Assembly (NCBI GenBank): GCA_034190875.2 | Contig: CM067349.1 | Coordinates: forward strand, 26,476,266 to 26,540,265 | DNA length: 64,000 nucleotides | Reading direction: 5' to 3' | From: Urechis unicinctus | Taxonomy: Eukaryota; Annelida; Polychaeta; Xenopneusta; Urechidae | Shown: positions 38,720-52,700 of the stretch, piece by piece | Layout of the letters: every line of letters starts with the position of its first letter | Numbering within the stretch: the first letter of the stretch is position 1 | Notes under the pieces: generated by a model | The model's database searches: none | Told to the model about the DNA's origin: nothing | The model's input: the letters and a program-made list of their open reading frames with translations, nothing else | Position numbers and translations under genes: made by a program

Positions 38720-40020
38720 CTGTTTCAGTTTATAAATAAACTGGCTGTGTGATAAACACAGCAATTGAATACTCCTCTGAAATAAACCTTTCGAAAATGA
38801 GGTCTTTGAGCGCCATCCCTTCTCTATACATAGCAAATATTATTGGATATAAGTCTGACACCCTTTCATACCAATAATAACACGATGTAAGATTGCTGTT
38901 ATGTTTGCTAATGTTCATTAACATCCCCCTTGTATTAAGATAACCTTAGGTCAGCGCTACAGTGCATGATTGGAAAAAGGCCTCACACCTCTGATAATGT
39001 TTGCGATTATTACCTTTTTCTTGATGCAAGTAAAAGCTATGCTACTAGGCCAGGCGATATATATTGACACCTCGTCTTTACAAGCAAACGAAAATCAGGG
39101 ATGTGAAGGTTATAACGACGTTCCAGTTATCCCTTTTCCTCGATGGCGTCATCATCTCCTGTCTGATGGATAATTTACAGTTGTATTGCCCCATAATAAC
39201 GCCCCTAACGCGCACCTACGCATTACCAACAAAGGCCGCTATTAAGCGCACAAATACAAACGCCAACATGATCACCACATTCATAACAGCTACCATGATC
39301 AACGACATCATTCCAAGCAGAGACATATCTTGAATCAGCGTCGCGGGTTAAGCTTTTCAAATGAAGGACGGTTGTTTTTTTATTAATACCAAAATTAATT
39401 AATTTATAGAATACGATTGTGCTGCTGCTATTGATTTGAAAGGTCGCGCCCCTTCGAAGTAATGATATGTGTTACGATGTTATCTTTACCAAAAGTGCTT
39501 AGCAGACAGCGTATTTCTATCTAGTCCCTATTCATAGCAAACATAATTACATTTAGACCTGGCAGAAAGCAATAATGTTAAACATAGATCATGCATGATG
39601 ATAAACATATTCAGATACTGTACGTAGTAAATGTCAGGTGATGAATAGTATTATGTTTGATAATATTTAACCATAACTTCCCTGGATAAAAGTTTACATT
39701 AGGTCAAACTGCCAAATCCTAAAACGACTAAAACATATAATCCCTTTTGGTCAGCACCTGAAATGAAACAAAATTCATTTTGGGTGTAAAGGTCGATTAT
39801 CAGAACAACATAACAAGTTGGGGTCTGTGAATATTCATTATCTTCATTATCAACCTGGCTTAGTGCATTGTGCTATATCATTGGGTATATCCTCCATATG
39901 CGACTATTTCAAATTCCCACGTGGAAGGTATTTTATAAAGCACAAAGGCTAATCATAGCAAACTAAAACTACAACTTGCACAGGGTATGTGAAGCAGTGC
40001 AGGATAGCTCCAAGGCAATA
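38720..40020. other. Single-copy stretch, nothing recognised
   Basis: Apart from the short similarity of 39048-39082 to 38311-38345, I see no repeat or gene. Confidence 0.4.
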
Positions 40021-40026
40021 CTGTAA

Positions 40027-40360
40027 TATACCGTATATTCCCTTATTAGCGCCCCCGGGGGCTTTACATTTTGGAAAGGGGGGGGGGCGTTTATAAAGCG
40101 TCAAAATTCGATAAAATTTACTTCATGTTTAAGTCTTATATACCAAAAAAAACAATAGTCACATCATGTCCATGTCTTTTATGCGTAAAAAACAACACGT
40201 ACGAGCAAACTCCATCTCAGTTGATGTGAAAGTGAATAGTGAAAGTTTGAGAATGTAAAAGGATGAATTAATAAATTTATGGTAGGTCATGATTTTATCT
40301 TTTCTTTAAAACGGAAGGGGGGAGTTAATTAGGGGAGGGACGTTAAGAGCCAAAACTTCC
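40027..40360. mobile_element. Possible MITE or DNA-transposon fragment
   Basis: It begins TATACCGTATATTCCC, then ATTAGCGCCCCCGGGGGC (a 12-base palindrome at 40051-40062) and a run of ten G at 40078-40087. Near 40318-40352 come G-rich blocks GGGGGGAGTTAATTAGGGG and GGGAGGGACGTTAA, which echo the GCGTTTAT block at 40087. Such alternating GGGGCGTTTATTA blocks next to a CCGTAT end resemble small invertebrate DNA transposons. The resemblance is from memory and the second end is not clean. Confidence 0.35.
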
Positions 40361-43004
40361 TCTCAATTGACGTATTGGAAGATGCAGTGCCATGCGAGGC
40401 AAACTTACTCGTAGTCGACAAACATTTGTGCAGCCTACAAATAGAATTAGTCTGGTCCAGTCGCCATTCTGTGTCCAGTGATGATTGCAACAGTTGGAAG
40501 GTCGTTGGTGGTGGCAACGTTCGCCAGAGGGCAGGGCGTAATGCACCATGATTGTGCGGAACAGGAATGCAGCATGGCGTAATACTTAGCACATACAGGC
40601 ATAACGCCTTGCACACATGGCGTCAATCACATCCGAAATGTCAAGATAAGCTCTGAAGATGATTGATCGTCTCAAACATTTTTTTGTGTCTATTATGGTC
40701 ACATCACCTTTGCTATGTCTGAGATAACAGCTTAGGAGTCAGAGCAGAAACTGAGATCGTTCGAAGGATAGGATCAGGGCAAAAAGTTAGAGACGGATAT
40801 TTATCCCTTACTTTTCGCTAACAGCTCGTGACAGATAAAGAGATCGCTGTTCACAAACAAATGCAGCAGTCTACGAAATGTGTAATCATAGATATAGCTT
40901 GGGTGACGACACTAACAACACTCAAATTGGGCTATCGCTTTAACGATATACAATAGTATGTTTTCTAGACGCTCCAGTTATACTATTAACATCAAGCACA
41001 ACCAGAATACTTACCAGACATGCAGTTATATCGCACCTGTTTAAATCATAATACTTGAAGCAATGCAAATTTATGACCTTCTTGTTTAATGAGTATATAT
41101 TTCAATGTACTAAGCCAGCATTGCAATGCGGCACATAGAAAAAACAGCATCAGAACGAACATTTTTTTGTGTAACTCTTCGCTGCTTAAAGTGACCTGGG
41201 ATATCTCTTGTCTAAAAGTATGTGTATGGCGCGAGGCAAAGCATGTTCATTTTGATTCATGAGAATTAAACCAAGCGCCTAAACATCTTTAGCCTTATGC
41301 AACGCATCTCGACCCACGCATGACAGCATATGATTGATGGTTGCAGTCGGAAGACGCTCTTTCCAAAGCGACGTCACAACGAACTGTGAAGGCAATCAAA
41401 TGTAAAACATTCCATTTTCTACTCCAACACACAATGATTTCTGGCATAGATTGGTAAATACACTTTGTCATTGTCGTCTAAGGATAGTAAAATAAATATA
41501 ACATGGCGGAATTACCAATAACTATAACAGCTATGTCAACTCGACCTTTCGTCCACCGATCCCTGAACCACATAACCCGCGACTGACAATTAATGGGCCC
41601 TATACTGACGTAATATTCTCGGCAGAGCACTTGTCAATTTGGTAAAACACTGGTCTACCCCATGATCGCTAAAAGCGCATCACCCGTACACATCTAAAAC
41701 ACTCTTAAAGTTCCGTTTAATTGCCCAACAACTGAGCAACGCCGATACGAGTATGACGTCTTCATTCCTATATCTACCTTCATAATGTCGCCTATAATCA
41801 TTTTACCCGGCGAGAGATCGATCGGTTGATGTGTTCTTGTCTTTTATTCTTGATTTATATTCCAACTAAATGCTGCTGACTACTACTGCTGAAGCTGCTC
41901 CGGGTTGAACGAACGGGTTTTAATCGAAAGAACCATTCCCGGGAAAGAAAAGAGAAATATAGCCATTTTCATTGAGCCTAAAAACATACCTTTCATAATT
42001 CATTCCAACCAAAATTGCATTAATAACATTGCTCGATATAAAGAATATACCACACTACTAATAAGAACAAAATGTAACCTTTTTATGTCAAAGGGTGGAT
42101 GCCATTGCGTTTGCTAATATTTATTAAGTACACCATGGGGTTAGATTGACCAAAGCATGAGAAACGATGAACTTACCTCACTGCCCTCACTTCATGGGCT
42201 GTGTGTAACGCTACACAAGTATCAATCAGCGGCATCAAAACATGATAATGCATAGAGTTAGAACCATTTTAGCAATCCCTGAATTCAGCTTTTGTAGTGG
42301 GCGACACCAGTGTACTGCACAAAGAAGACGCATTCTATATAGCCATCGACACGGTGCAAATAATTTCTCTTTCTACCAATGTTCCAAGATACTATGCCTG
42401 TGATATATTCAACCTTTCACAGACTGTACCGGGGGCATTTGCCAAAAGTCTAATTTATCTAGTTTCCGAAATATGGAAGTCACAACTGATCGACGGGGTC
42501 TGGATGACGGTATTGTATGTAGTGGAAACCAACACAAGCGAGTGATGATGAATTTACACCGTTGCATTTATCCGCTAACTTCCCTCTCTACACTGGTGGG
42601 TTGTTTGTTATTGCAAAGGTGCCCCAAAGCACCTCCCGACACGGTCACACCACACAACCAACACAATCACACGCATCTGTAAATCAGGTATATGCATTTG
42701 CGTATCAACGAATGTGCAATGAAAACCAGCTGCCCCAGTCTACCGATTAGTTGATACCAAGGTGGCTGCTATCAGTTATATATCCTTACAAGACATATCA
42801 CATAATCGTAACGCTTGAGGTAATTTTCTTGTAATGGCCTTTACACTGACCAATGAGCCAGACTGATCAATACCTCTAGCGCCGAGAAGCACTAACTCAT
42901 CATTGACCTTGTTTGATAAAGAGAAACATACAATAAAGTCGATTCGAGGAGAGCTCACAATTGGCATTCGACTTGGCATTCTACTTATCATGTTGAAGTC
43001 AATG
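40361..43004. other. Single-copy stretch before copy B
   Basis: No recognisable gene. Several frames of 60-95 codons lack any motif. The exact left boundary of copy B cannot be set because the matching part of copy A starts at or before base 1. Confidence 0.4.
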
Positions 43005-45889
43005 TTCGAGAGTACATAAATATATGTATTAATCCATACTTATGATGATTCCGATGGAGAAACGTGAGTTGTTATTGCCTTCATCAGTTACCGTTATTAA
43101 AGGTGCTTTTGTCTTTCTTGAAATAATCCTTCTGTGCTGTAAGTATTTTTTTGGGGAAAGAAATGGTGACAATGTCTCGACAAATTTACGAGAAGGCATA
43201 TGGTAAGGCAATGGGGCTCATTCAAAGTGTTCAAATTATTTGGTTTAGATTATGACCATTATGATATTTTGTGTTTGAACCATACCAAGTGGGGAGCAAC
43301 TCATAATCCAACGACTTAAGCTCTTACAAATGATGCGATCAGATTCGCAAAAAAAAACATGCAAGCTTACCTGTGCGTTTGTGGCAACTGTTGAAATGAG
43401 CTGCGGAGAAGATAACAACATCGATGTGATTTCATCCTATTTTCACAGCGGGTAAGATTCCCCTTGTCTCATGATGCGTTGTAAATTCCACCCAACATTT
43501 GACATTTTTTTGTCAACTGTAATCCGAGATAGTTGGTAAACGCTTGGCAAATAAGGGCTTTTCTAAATCTACTACGGTCATGTTTACATGACCGAAAGAG
43601 TTTAGCATGCCTACTGACCAACTTTTTTACATTGCATATTTGCTGTCATTGTGTGTGAATTGCGTATTCCTTCTCATTGCGCTTGTGTTGGAGCCTAGGC
43701 TTGTGATGTACCAGTCCGTGCTTCAATATAACAAAATGATATAGACAAGAGTCATCGCTTAAAAGCGAAAGCGCCCATGCTGCATATGGCCGAATAATGC
43801 TTTCCTGAGTATGTTGGTGGATACCTTAACTCATATGGTCGTGTTTTATTGTCCATAACCCCCACATGAGTGTACTCTTTTTGCGTTGGATTCAGAACAG
43901 TCTTTTCGAATGTCGGAGGATGGTGAAACAACCGAGAGAGTAAACGTTTAACGTGTTTAGAATGTGATGTTTCACATAAATGATATTAACGCACAAGCAC
44001 ATGAAAGTTCGTTTTAGCCTGCATTGATAACAGACAAAAATCACAATAGTGACCGTGGCTTCAATCTTGAGCCCTGCCCTCCGAACCGCTATCATTTTAC
44101 ATGATAACGTTGTTAACAACACTTTTACTGCTCATTCCCCCGGCTACGCGTTTCATTCGTCTACGGCTTGTATTTGAATGAAGGGAATATTTTTGTCCGT
44201 TGATAAGGTAATATTCACTTTACCCAGTAAAATGATGTCCTCCAATTCTAAACACATGAGCAGTATCCTCGATACATTACGATATGATATATAGCGGATG
44301 TTAAATAAAAGTAGCTAACTATGATCCAGCTTCTGCCTACAAATGATAAATGCGTATATCATAAATACATGGTACGCTGGATCATGTATTAAGCAGATAA
44401 ACATCGATAAATGCATTGTTCCAATCCCTGTCGGCTTTTGCGTACCATTACACCTATTTGCACGTTAATTACTGCCACAAATTAATGCTTCCTTCAACAT
44501 AACCAGATTAGATCATTAAGTTGTACAAGATGTTGGATATCAATTGTGTGCCTATAACTATGATCTATCCGCTGATTGTATGAGCTTTTATGAGTATAAA
44601 TGGCATCTATATACACGCATCCTTATGTAATCGCTATCTGACCTCTAGTGTTGTCACAGACAGATAGATGGGAATAATGGGAAGGGGATCCTGCCACAGC
44701 ACAAAACCTCGCGCACAATGTATGATTCTAAGTTAATACAATTGTGTATACCTTTCGTGTACTGCTTAACTGTGTGAGACCAATGAGTTATAAGGCTTGT
44801 TGGTTCTGGGCTGTTCTGTCTCGGTGAGGTTGATAATATAGAAAATGCCTTATATGTTATCCCATTAATGATTTTAAGTGATTTCGCAAAATATGTTTTA
44901 CAATTTAAAATCTACATTTTTCAATGGCATAGCTTAGGATGCAAAAGTCAATTTGCATCTCACCGTCTCAGTATGTGCTGGATAGGTTAGGTGTTTATGT
45001 GCCTGAAATACCAGAGCCAGTAATCGCAATTCCATTACCACGAAGTGGGGCGACGGCTGAACATAAATCACCAAGTTTAAGTTCAATTGCTGCTTTTCAC
45101 TGTGCTAATGATATGTTATTCGTTTTAGCTGAATATGCTACTCTGGCCACACTGTCGTCCACCACCGAATCACAAGTCAATCTTTCCTTTTTATATGTAT
45201 AATATTGCTCCGAGAGCAATATGTGATTTTCCGGTCTATGTAACAATACACCACATACAGCGACGATGAAAACTATCACGTTTTCTCCCTAGTGATAATC
45301 AAATGACATCAATGCCGTCACTAATCAATGACGTAGAGTGGGCCACTTGTTTATGGGACTGGTGCAACGTTGCCTGTATCTAGTAGTAGATAGTATCTTC
45401 GCATCATTTTTTCGGACAAAAGGTTAACAACCCTCACATGCATTTGGCAAGGCGATAATTTGGTCTACACCATCGCAAGACACACTGTTCTTCACAGTCG
45501 ATTGGCAATCAGCAAAAACAGATATAATTTCGTTCTTTAATTCCTATGCATTAGGAATAATATCGCGATCAGTGTACAATATGAGAGGATGTTCAGCTTT
45601 TGTTTGCTCTGCATAACAAGTCAGTTGCTCTGTTGCTCGAACACATTTCATATCTTGCAGAATTTTATGAAAGAGAGCTCCGTTCTTGCACTTGCTCTTC
45701 AGTGTTTGCCATAATACCAGTGGATTCAAGAAGATGCAGGATAAAGGTGATTTGCTATTGTGGAGCCTGGTTGTATTATCTACAAGAGCATTGGACGTAA
45801 ATGAGCCACTCAATTGATTGATATCATATCATAGCCAACAGGTTCGGGTGAGGTTGTGTATGTTTTATACTGCTCATTATATAATCAAC

Positions 45890-48130
45890 TCATTATGAGA
45901 AGATGTAACTATTTCTCCGAGGCAGTTAAATGCACACTTGGACAACTGCAGCATTGACAATGTTTGTGTAGACGTTTCATGCATTGAACGCCATCACCTG
46001 GATGATCTATAACGCAAGTGGCAGTTAAGCACAGTGTAAGATAGCAGTGATTATCATATTAAAACACAACTTTCTCAATCACATATATTTGCCCGCTATG
46101 ATATTATCATCAGAGTAACTACAAGTCATAGCTTTTGCGTATGTTGCCCATGATCAAGATGAATACGTACTAATATTATTCGGTTATAACAGGTGTGGCA
46201 ATGTTGATAGTAGATGATGTCTGTGATGAATACTACGGTCACCACTTATGACCTGCGTCATGATATGTCACAATTACAAAGTGAAACGTTTCATGAGATA
46301 ACTCAAGAATGAATAGCTCTCCCTTAACCTCAAACCAAACCCAAACCATATCCTCTCAAAGCCAATATGGCTATGGATATGTCAAAATGCAACATTGATC
46401 TGTGATATGACATTTGGTCTCCTGGAGGATCATAAACTCAAAAGCTCCGGTCGTTCATCTGTTGTGCCGGAAATGTTGTAACCTTTCGTTCTAATAACGC
46501 AATAAGAATGTTTGCCGTAGTAAATTATGCCGAAGGACCAACAGTGTATGCACTCTTGTGTCCTAACAGAAGGAATGATATAGTGATAATTTTTTTTACT
46601 GATAGTCAAACGAATGCCAGTGTTAAATGCTGGTGTGTCCAATATGTTAATATGAGTAGCTGGTTTTTAGCGCAAACACTTTAGCCTCTATTTCATACTT
46701 CATCCGTTGTAGAATAACTGAATTTATTGTTACCCCATGCGAACAGTAAAACGTTTATATCGATTCATTAATTCTAGATATATTGGGCCTTATTTCAACA
46801 AAATTGCAATTCCTGGCTCTAGTATTTCAGACGTATATATGCCTTATTTACCATAGGGTCGTAGTTGTCCCGAATTGCACAAGGCGACTCATCGTCCATA
46901 GCCGGTGTTGTGCGGTGATTGGTTTAAAACGGTACGGTAGTATCGTGTATGCGACAACGCGGGTAATGCGGCTTCACAATGATGTAACCATATCGCCCAT
47001 CGATTACGGGAAGGTATGTAAGATCAAATAAAGCCTATACAAATATGTACTGTAATATGCTTAGTCATTATATACCTACCTGCAAAATATGATAATCTTG
47101 TTGCGGATTAGAGTGATAATGTGATAGCCAGTGGGCCTGCGTTAGATCAAGTGGGTGAAGATACAGAGTAATGTAACCTGTCAGCTGTCCATGCGGCCTC
47201 ATTGACTGAATATCATATAATACCTCACAAATCCCTGATGACTGCCTGTTTTATTCAATAAATCGTATACACGTAACAACGCACGCAGATCGGTTTTTAA
47301 TTTTTTGTTACATTGCCCAGATTTACTTGCGTTCTTACTTCACCCAGAAACATTAAGCATCATTCTTCGTGTCACTATCAAGCACTGCTAAACATGATAT
47401 ATTTGTGTTGCACTCAGCTGAACCACAGCTGAGCAACAGTGGTAAAGCCATTATGCACATCCATCAATCTTGCACCTGCATGAGGTGAGCAACAGCTTGC
47501 CGTGTGCTTCATTTAACAGATAGAGTGGCGTGAAAACATTACTGACATCTACTCTCCCGGTTTTTTTTAAAGAAGGTTGCAGTTCAGAAGGTTTTGATCC
47601 ATCTACTGTTCCAAACTATATTCTTATCTTGTATTGAGCAACGGATGCAATGTCTCAATGTGAAATTATTTCACATTAGTCATTTGACATTCTTTCTGCT
47701 GCATATGCACACACTATAGTGTCCTTGCCCTAACACGCATATAAAAGTTGACAAGCTGTAAGATCGAACATGTAGCTGTTTATAAGTCACTAACCATCGG
47801 TAGTTCGGGCACCTAAAAGGTTCATTGATGGAATCCATTAATCTTATAAAACATCTACATTTTGGTGGTTAACTATTCCTAGGATGACCTCTCAATCTAT
47901 GTCACAAATCAAAAAACGCCAACCTTTACGTGTGAGGTAAGACAAACATAATGTCTCTCAATCAAAAGGCGTCCCGGTGCACCACGTTCATCCATCATCG
48001 CCATCAAACAAACACAGCTGACCTGGCCTTTGATGCTCAGGATTTATGACAAACACGTTCGTTTTACCCGGTGCCTACTGCAACTGCAGCTGGCTGTTTT
48101 ATATTCGATTTATTGTTAGGTTATACGTCC
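45890..48130 (-). repeat. Left arm of inverted repeat IR-2 (copy B)
   Basis: The block runs in reverse order and orientation relative to 57060-63130 and to 22360-25450. Specifically, 45890-46640 pairs with 25450-24760, 46660-47010 with 24250-23880, 47040-47350 with 23860-23560, 47380-47560 with 23400-23330, and 47820-48130 with 22660-22435. In copy A the corresponding piece 10085-10700 has the opposite orientation. Confidence 0.8.
46850..47010 (+). mobile_element. tRNA-derived SINE-like element, copy 3
   Basis: The body with GTATCGTGTATGCGACAACG is well kept. The tRNA-like head is damaged by small deletions (GAATTGCACAAGGCGACTC), so it is unlikely to be a working polymerase III promoter. Confidence 0.5.
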
Positions 48131-48412
48131 CAGAATAGACGAAGAGTCTCTGCTATCAGGGACCTTTGTACATATCACCGTTGAATATTTGTGCTGACTT
48201 ATACTGTAACACAGTCAATCAAACCTTACAGCGCAGCGAAATCAAAGTACTGCGTTGCGGAGTTGAGCCGTCACTGGCAGACTTGGTCATTAGTCACTGT
48301 GCTTAACACGTGTTCACAATTCTAACTTGGATTTAATAGTATGTAAAGGGTATTCTATGGAAGCTGGTTAGGTTGGTGCAACCTCTGCAAGCTCCTGCAA
48401 GTCCAAGTATAG

Positions 48413-48414
<2 letters not shown>

Positions 48415-48492
<78 letters not shown>

Positions 48493-48514
48493 ATATATGT
48501 GTATATATGTATGT

Positions 48515-48558
<44 letters not shown>
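48415..48558. repeat. Compound (AT)n(GT)n microsatellite
   Basis: An (AT)n tract at 48415-48472 is followed by (GT)n, a short ATATGT interlude and a second (GT)n run that ends near 48558. Confidence 0.95.
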
Positions 48559-48562
<4 letters not shown>

Positions 48563-48824
48563 CATCATCAATGTTATGCATGGTTTTGCCTGGAGCTCTG
48601 TATACTTGTAGAGGGAGCCAAAGGAGTTGTTCAACGGACTTCCAGCTGTCAGCGCTCAGTCAAACACAAACACGAACCGACGGTTAACACATCTGTAACG
48701 TGTCTTGTCGAGCCTTACCTTTTTGCACTCGATCTGAAACCTTCTCCTCCGTCACATTCAATCATAGGATGGATATTTTCGATTGATCTTGCAATTATGG
48801 TTGACTCTGTGCCATAAGATTCCG

Positions 48825-49170
48825 TCGTCTTCATCATTACGCTCTAACATATTCTAAACGCCAGTGCATGCCTCAATAGAAAATAAATCTAACTAATGTT
48901 AAACGTTTACAGAGCAACTTAATAAGCGTATCTGGTAATTTTGCAGTCAAGTTGATCATGCTGTAGTCAATTGTGGTGTTAATTGACTCTATGGCTGCTT
49001 GTCATTACGCATATTTGCGGGACACCTTTTAACAATTCCATCTCCACAAAATGTACTTAAAAACACAGATGGCTTAGTGTAAGAGCAACAGGTCAACATG
49101 GATTTCGCTAACCCGACACGTTCATGGATATGTATGGAAATATGCGGAAATACAGAGTGCCATAATATCA
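48825..49170. other. Copy B-only segment
   Basis: Copy A passes from the equivalent of 48824 (about 12960) directly to that of 49170 (about 12980). The extra 345 bases show no gene and no clear terminal repeats. Confidence 0.5.
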
Positions 49171-49189
49171 TCAGCAAAGGGGTATAATT

Positions 49190-49360
49190 TGTAGAAAATC
49201 TAGTCTTCATTGTTGTCGCGTAGCATGATATTTGACATATTGTTAATAATGAGAGAATGGCAAAAATATGTACACGATTCAGTGTCAAAGATTAACATCG
49301 TTGACATCCGGTGATAGATCGCGCTGTAATAAACTACTTGATAGAGGTATGGTAAAGAAT
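49190..49360. repeat. Single unit of the 166-bp repeat
   Basis: The copy B counterpart of the four-unit array 13010-13680. Confidence 0.9.
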
Positions 49361-49631
49361 TACACTTACGGTCATGGGGAACTGTACAGCAGCATAAACG
49401 TTACTGGCACCGAGCCCAAAATAAAGAAAAAGTACAAGGAAGAAGCAATGCTTCTGTTGATGACTTAAATTTGCTAAAGTAGATAAAATGATTATGAAGA
49501 AGAAGCACTTGTGCTCATTGTCAACACAAGACAATATTTTATGAGATATTTTTGGATACTGATGTTGAGAGAAAGTCAGTTTCTTTTCCCAAAGAAATAC
49601 AAACGACTAACCCGCACATACCTTCCGTACC

Positions 49632-49766
49632 CACTCCGCGTGTTCAGCCATTTGTACAAATAATCCCGACCTCTCTCGAAGGGTTTACATATATTTTAGT
49701 TGACATGTCATAAATTGCCCTGTAGTAATCATACGCTCCGCATGTTCGGCCATTTTTACAAATAAT
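49632..49766 (+). repeat. Imperfect ~102-bp tandem duplication, copy B only
   Basis: A 33-base block at 49632-49664 recurs at 49734-49766. Copy A has it once, near 13935-13968. Confidence 0.75.
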
Positions 49767-52700
49767 ATTAAATACATATTGGTTTATGTCATTATAAAGC
49801 CCAAGTTACATCATCAGAATAATCATACAGCATTCTCACGAATATTGCCAGGGTAGTGATTGAACGTGATAAGTAGGATGCCAGATCAATGGAGGGCTCT
49901 TTTGGGATGGACTTGATTGGATGTTTCTCTTCTTCAACCAAGGTCAATGATGAGTTAGCGCTTCATCCACGCTGAAGTCAATGATCTGCAGTGCGCTAGG
50001 GTCGCTTCTCGGGTGATGATTAGTATTGATCAGCATGGAATAATCACACCAAGCGTTACGCATGTATGAAGTTACCAATATCAAGTTGAATAGATCCCGT
50101 CCGAATCCCAAGAACCCTTCCATATTAGCCAGTCGATGGGCACTGGTGTGATGATTTCATCACATACAACCCGTACGATTGAGTTGTGCGTATATATGGA
50201 TGGAAATGCTCATTGAGTAATCGTCCTCACGTACATTTTGAGCGTATTGTGATTCGATACCATAATAAATATTTGTTTATAAGCGAGTCTGAGTAAAACA
50301 CTTCATATTTTTCTATATATCGTAGTCTTTTTTGTAATTTCACAACCTTCTGGAATAATATGATTATAAGCTGCCAAATATTGTATTCAAGCAGCAGGGT
50401 CACTGCAAGGGGAATGATATGACACTGCTCCTTGCTTCTCTTTTGCCAGATGACATATTCATGAGCTATTTATTAACTACAGGAGGGCAGAAGCACCAGT
50501 TACCAATCACATCAGGGTAAAATGAAACACAAACAAATGCACCAGTTATGTGCTGGTAGATTGTTCTGAGTATTAAATACGCAGCTACACCGATGAAGCT
50601 GTCCATTACCTATAGCAGATAGTGCAGCGTCAAATATTCATTCATCAACAATGTGCAATAACTTCGCTGTAGGGTGGGTATGGACATGCGACATGGTGTG
50701 GTTGGGGTGATAGTATTCATCCAGCTGTCAAAACATCACATTCAGTATAATATAAACATGACGCGATCAGTAGCGTTATTGTTCCAGGTATGTTTTTCGT
50801 CATATTGGATATGCATGAATACAAAACAATATGCAACATTGGTGCATCATGGCTAACTTAAAAAATAACGGGTAATTGCCTGGCTTCTTGGTGAGTTTTT
50901 TTCGTAGTCAAGTGAGTTGCATTGGTGTAAATGATTAGCTCGCACGGCAGCTGTAGTCAGAAGCCGCATGGGCGAGTAGGTCATATCATGAAGACAATGT
51001 CACGACTCATAGTGTCATACTACAGCTTATCACTCATCATCCGTCCGCGATCATTTGGTTCACCTAGCGTGACACTTATGTTTGGTGGTGGTGGAAGAGC
51101 TTCTGTGAGTCCATGTAATTGCCAAAGGACGTATTGTTATAATACTGCTTCAATGAAACTAAAGTAAAAGATAAGTATGGATTTCGACAGTAGTGCCTAA
51201 CACGGAGATTATCAATGCGCAGTGGGTTGCTAGGGATCTAGAGTTGGCCAAATGAGCACATTGTCTGTATTGAGGTGATATCGTATTTAAAGCATACAAT
51301 TGGTGATAATCAAGATTCCCCGATGAATAAATATATAGGTTGCTCTTGGTCTCATATCACACACTCGTGAAGGCGTACTGTTAAACCCAGTACTGACCTC
51401 AGGTTGCTGATGATACCCAGGTGATGGTTGAATAGGTGCGGCGCTTAGAAACATTGGTTTAACTAAGCTAGTATCTGTAAAATAGAATACGTACGCGAGT
51501 GGGGATGACTTTAGGCGAGTTGTGAGGAAGCGCTGTATTCTCAACTTTTACTATTGTCGAGACACGTGGCAGGTTAACGATGAATACAAATGCTGGTTTC
51601 TGGAATATGCATACACGAGCAGAGCATTTGCATAGGTAATTTATTCATTAATCTATCCTTTCTATTACCTCTTTATTTGTTAAACATGATAGTTAGTCCT
51701 CTTTCAAGCAAAAGAGGGAGGACTTCAATGACCTATGGAAGACTGATTTCTTTTGGTGCCCCTGTCCCCATTGACCCCTTACCCCAACACCCAAACGGAA
51801 TATATTACATATGGTAGATCGCCTGTCATGTTCCGCGTGACTTCGCAGTGCAAAGCGCATCCGCAGGGCACATGTATGATGGACAATCAATTACAAATAG
51901 GCAGGGTAACTGTCGAGCGCGCGTTAAGGTCCTGCTTATTAAATTCGATTATATCGTGGGGGTTTGAACTTCTCGTCAATTTTGAATGAAGGCATATCAT
52001 CATAATCACTTATCACAAAAATCATTCGCTCGGCAAGTGAAATACAAAAAATACAGTCGCAACAACGATGCTATTCAAGATTCAGTAAGCAAGTTTGACA
52101 AGTTTGGCATCCATATAATTTGGTAGTGACTAATCATTGATTCCCACACTCAATTTATGTCACATTACGCACAGCAAAATATGGTTCTAACTACAAAGAT
52201 TTTTTGCGTCGATAAGTTTGCGCGACCAACATTAACAGCTGATTTTTTGGCAGGCAATAACCGGACGAGAAGACGCCTGATAGTAAGTAGGGTTACCAAG
52301 TGGATGCTAAGATTATATTCGAATATTGCCCATAATTGTCAGCACATTGACGAGTTATGTAATTCGGGGATCGGTGATTGAGCTGTGGAGTTGACATGCT
52401 GTTATGGGCATTTGCGATTCAGCCAAACTGGTCAGCATGTATTTTTTATCTATTCCTAATTAACTTTGGAAGCTATTCATCTTTCCAGTAGCAGTAAGCT
52501 TACTGCCCATGAATGACAATAACAAAAAGAGGGACATTTACATTTCGAGTTGCATTCAATTATCTACCACGTTTATCGTGACATCGCCTACCGAGCGCGC
52601 CATCGATCAAATGCTGCCATGTGTGGCTTTGTATGAGGCTCTAGATCTTCAGGGGCTTGGTGGTATTCTAATGAATTTAAATGAAGGAAAAAGTCTCTGA

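Noticed and set aside
38435..38836. 133-codon Gln/Ser-rich frame on the minus strand
   Set aside because: It arises from the decamer minisatellite (30-base cycle), with no domain outside the repeat.
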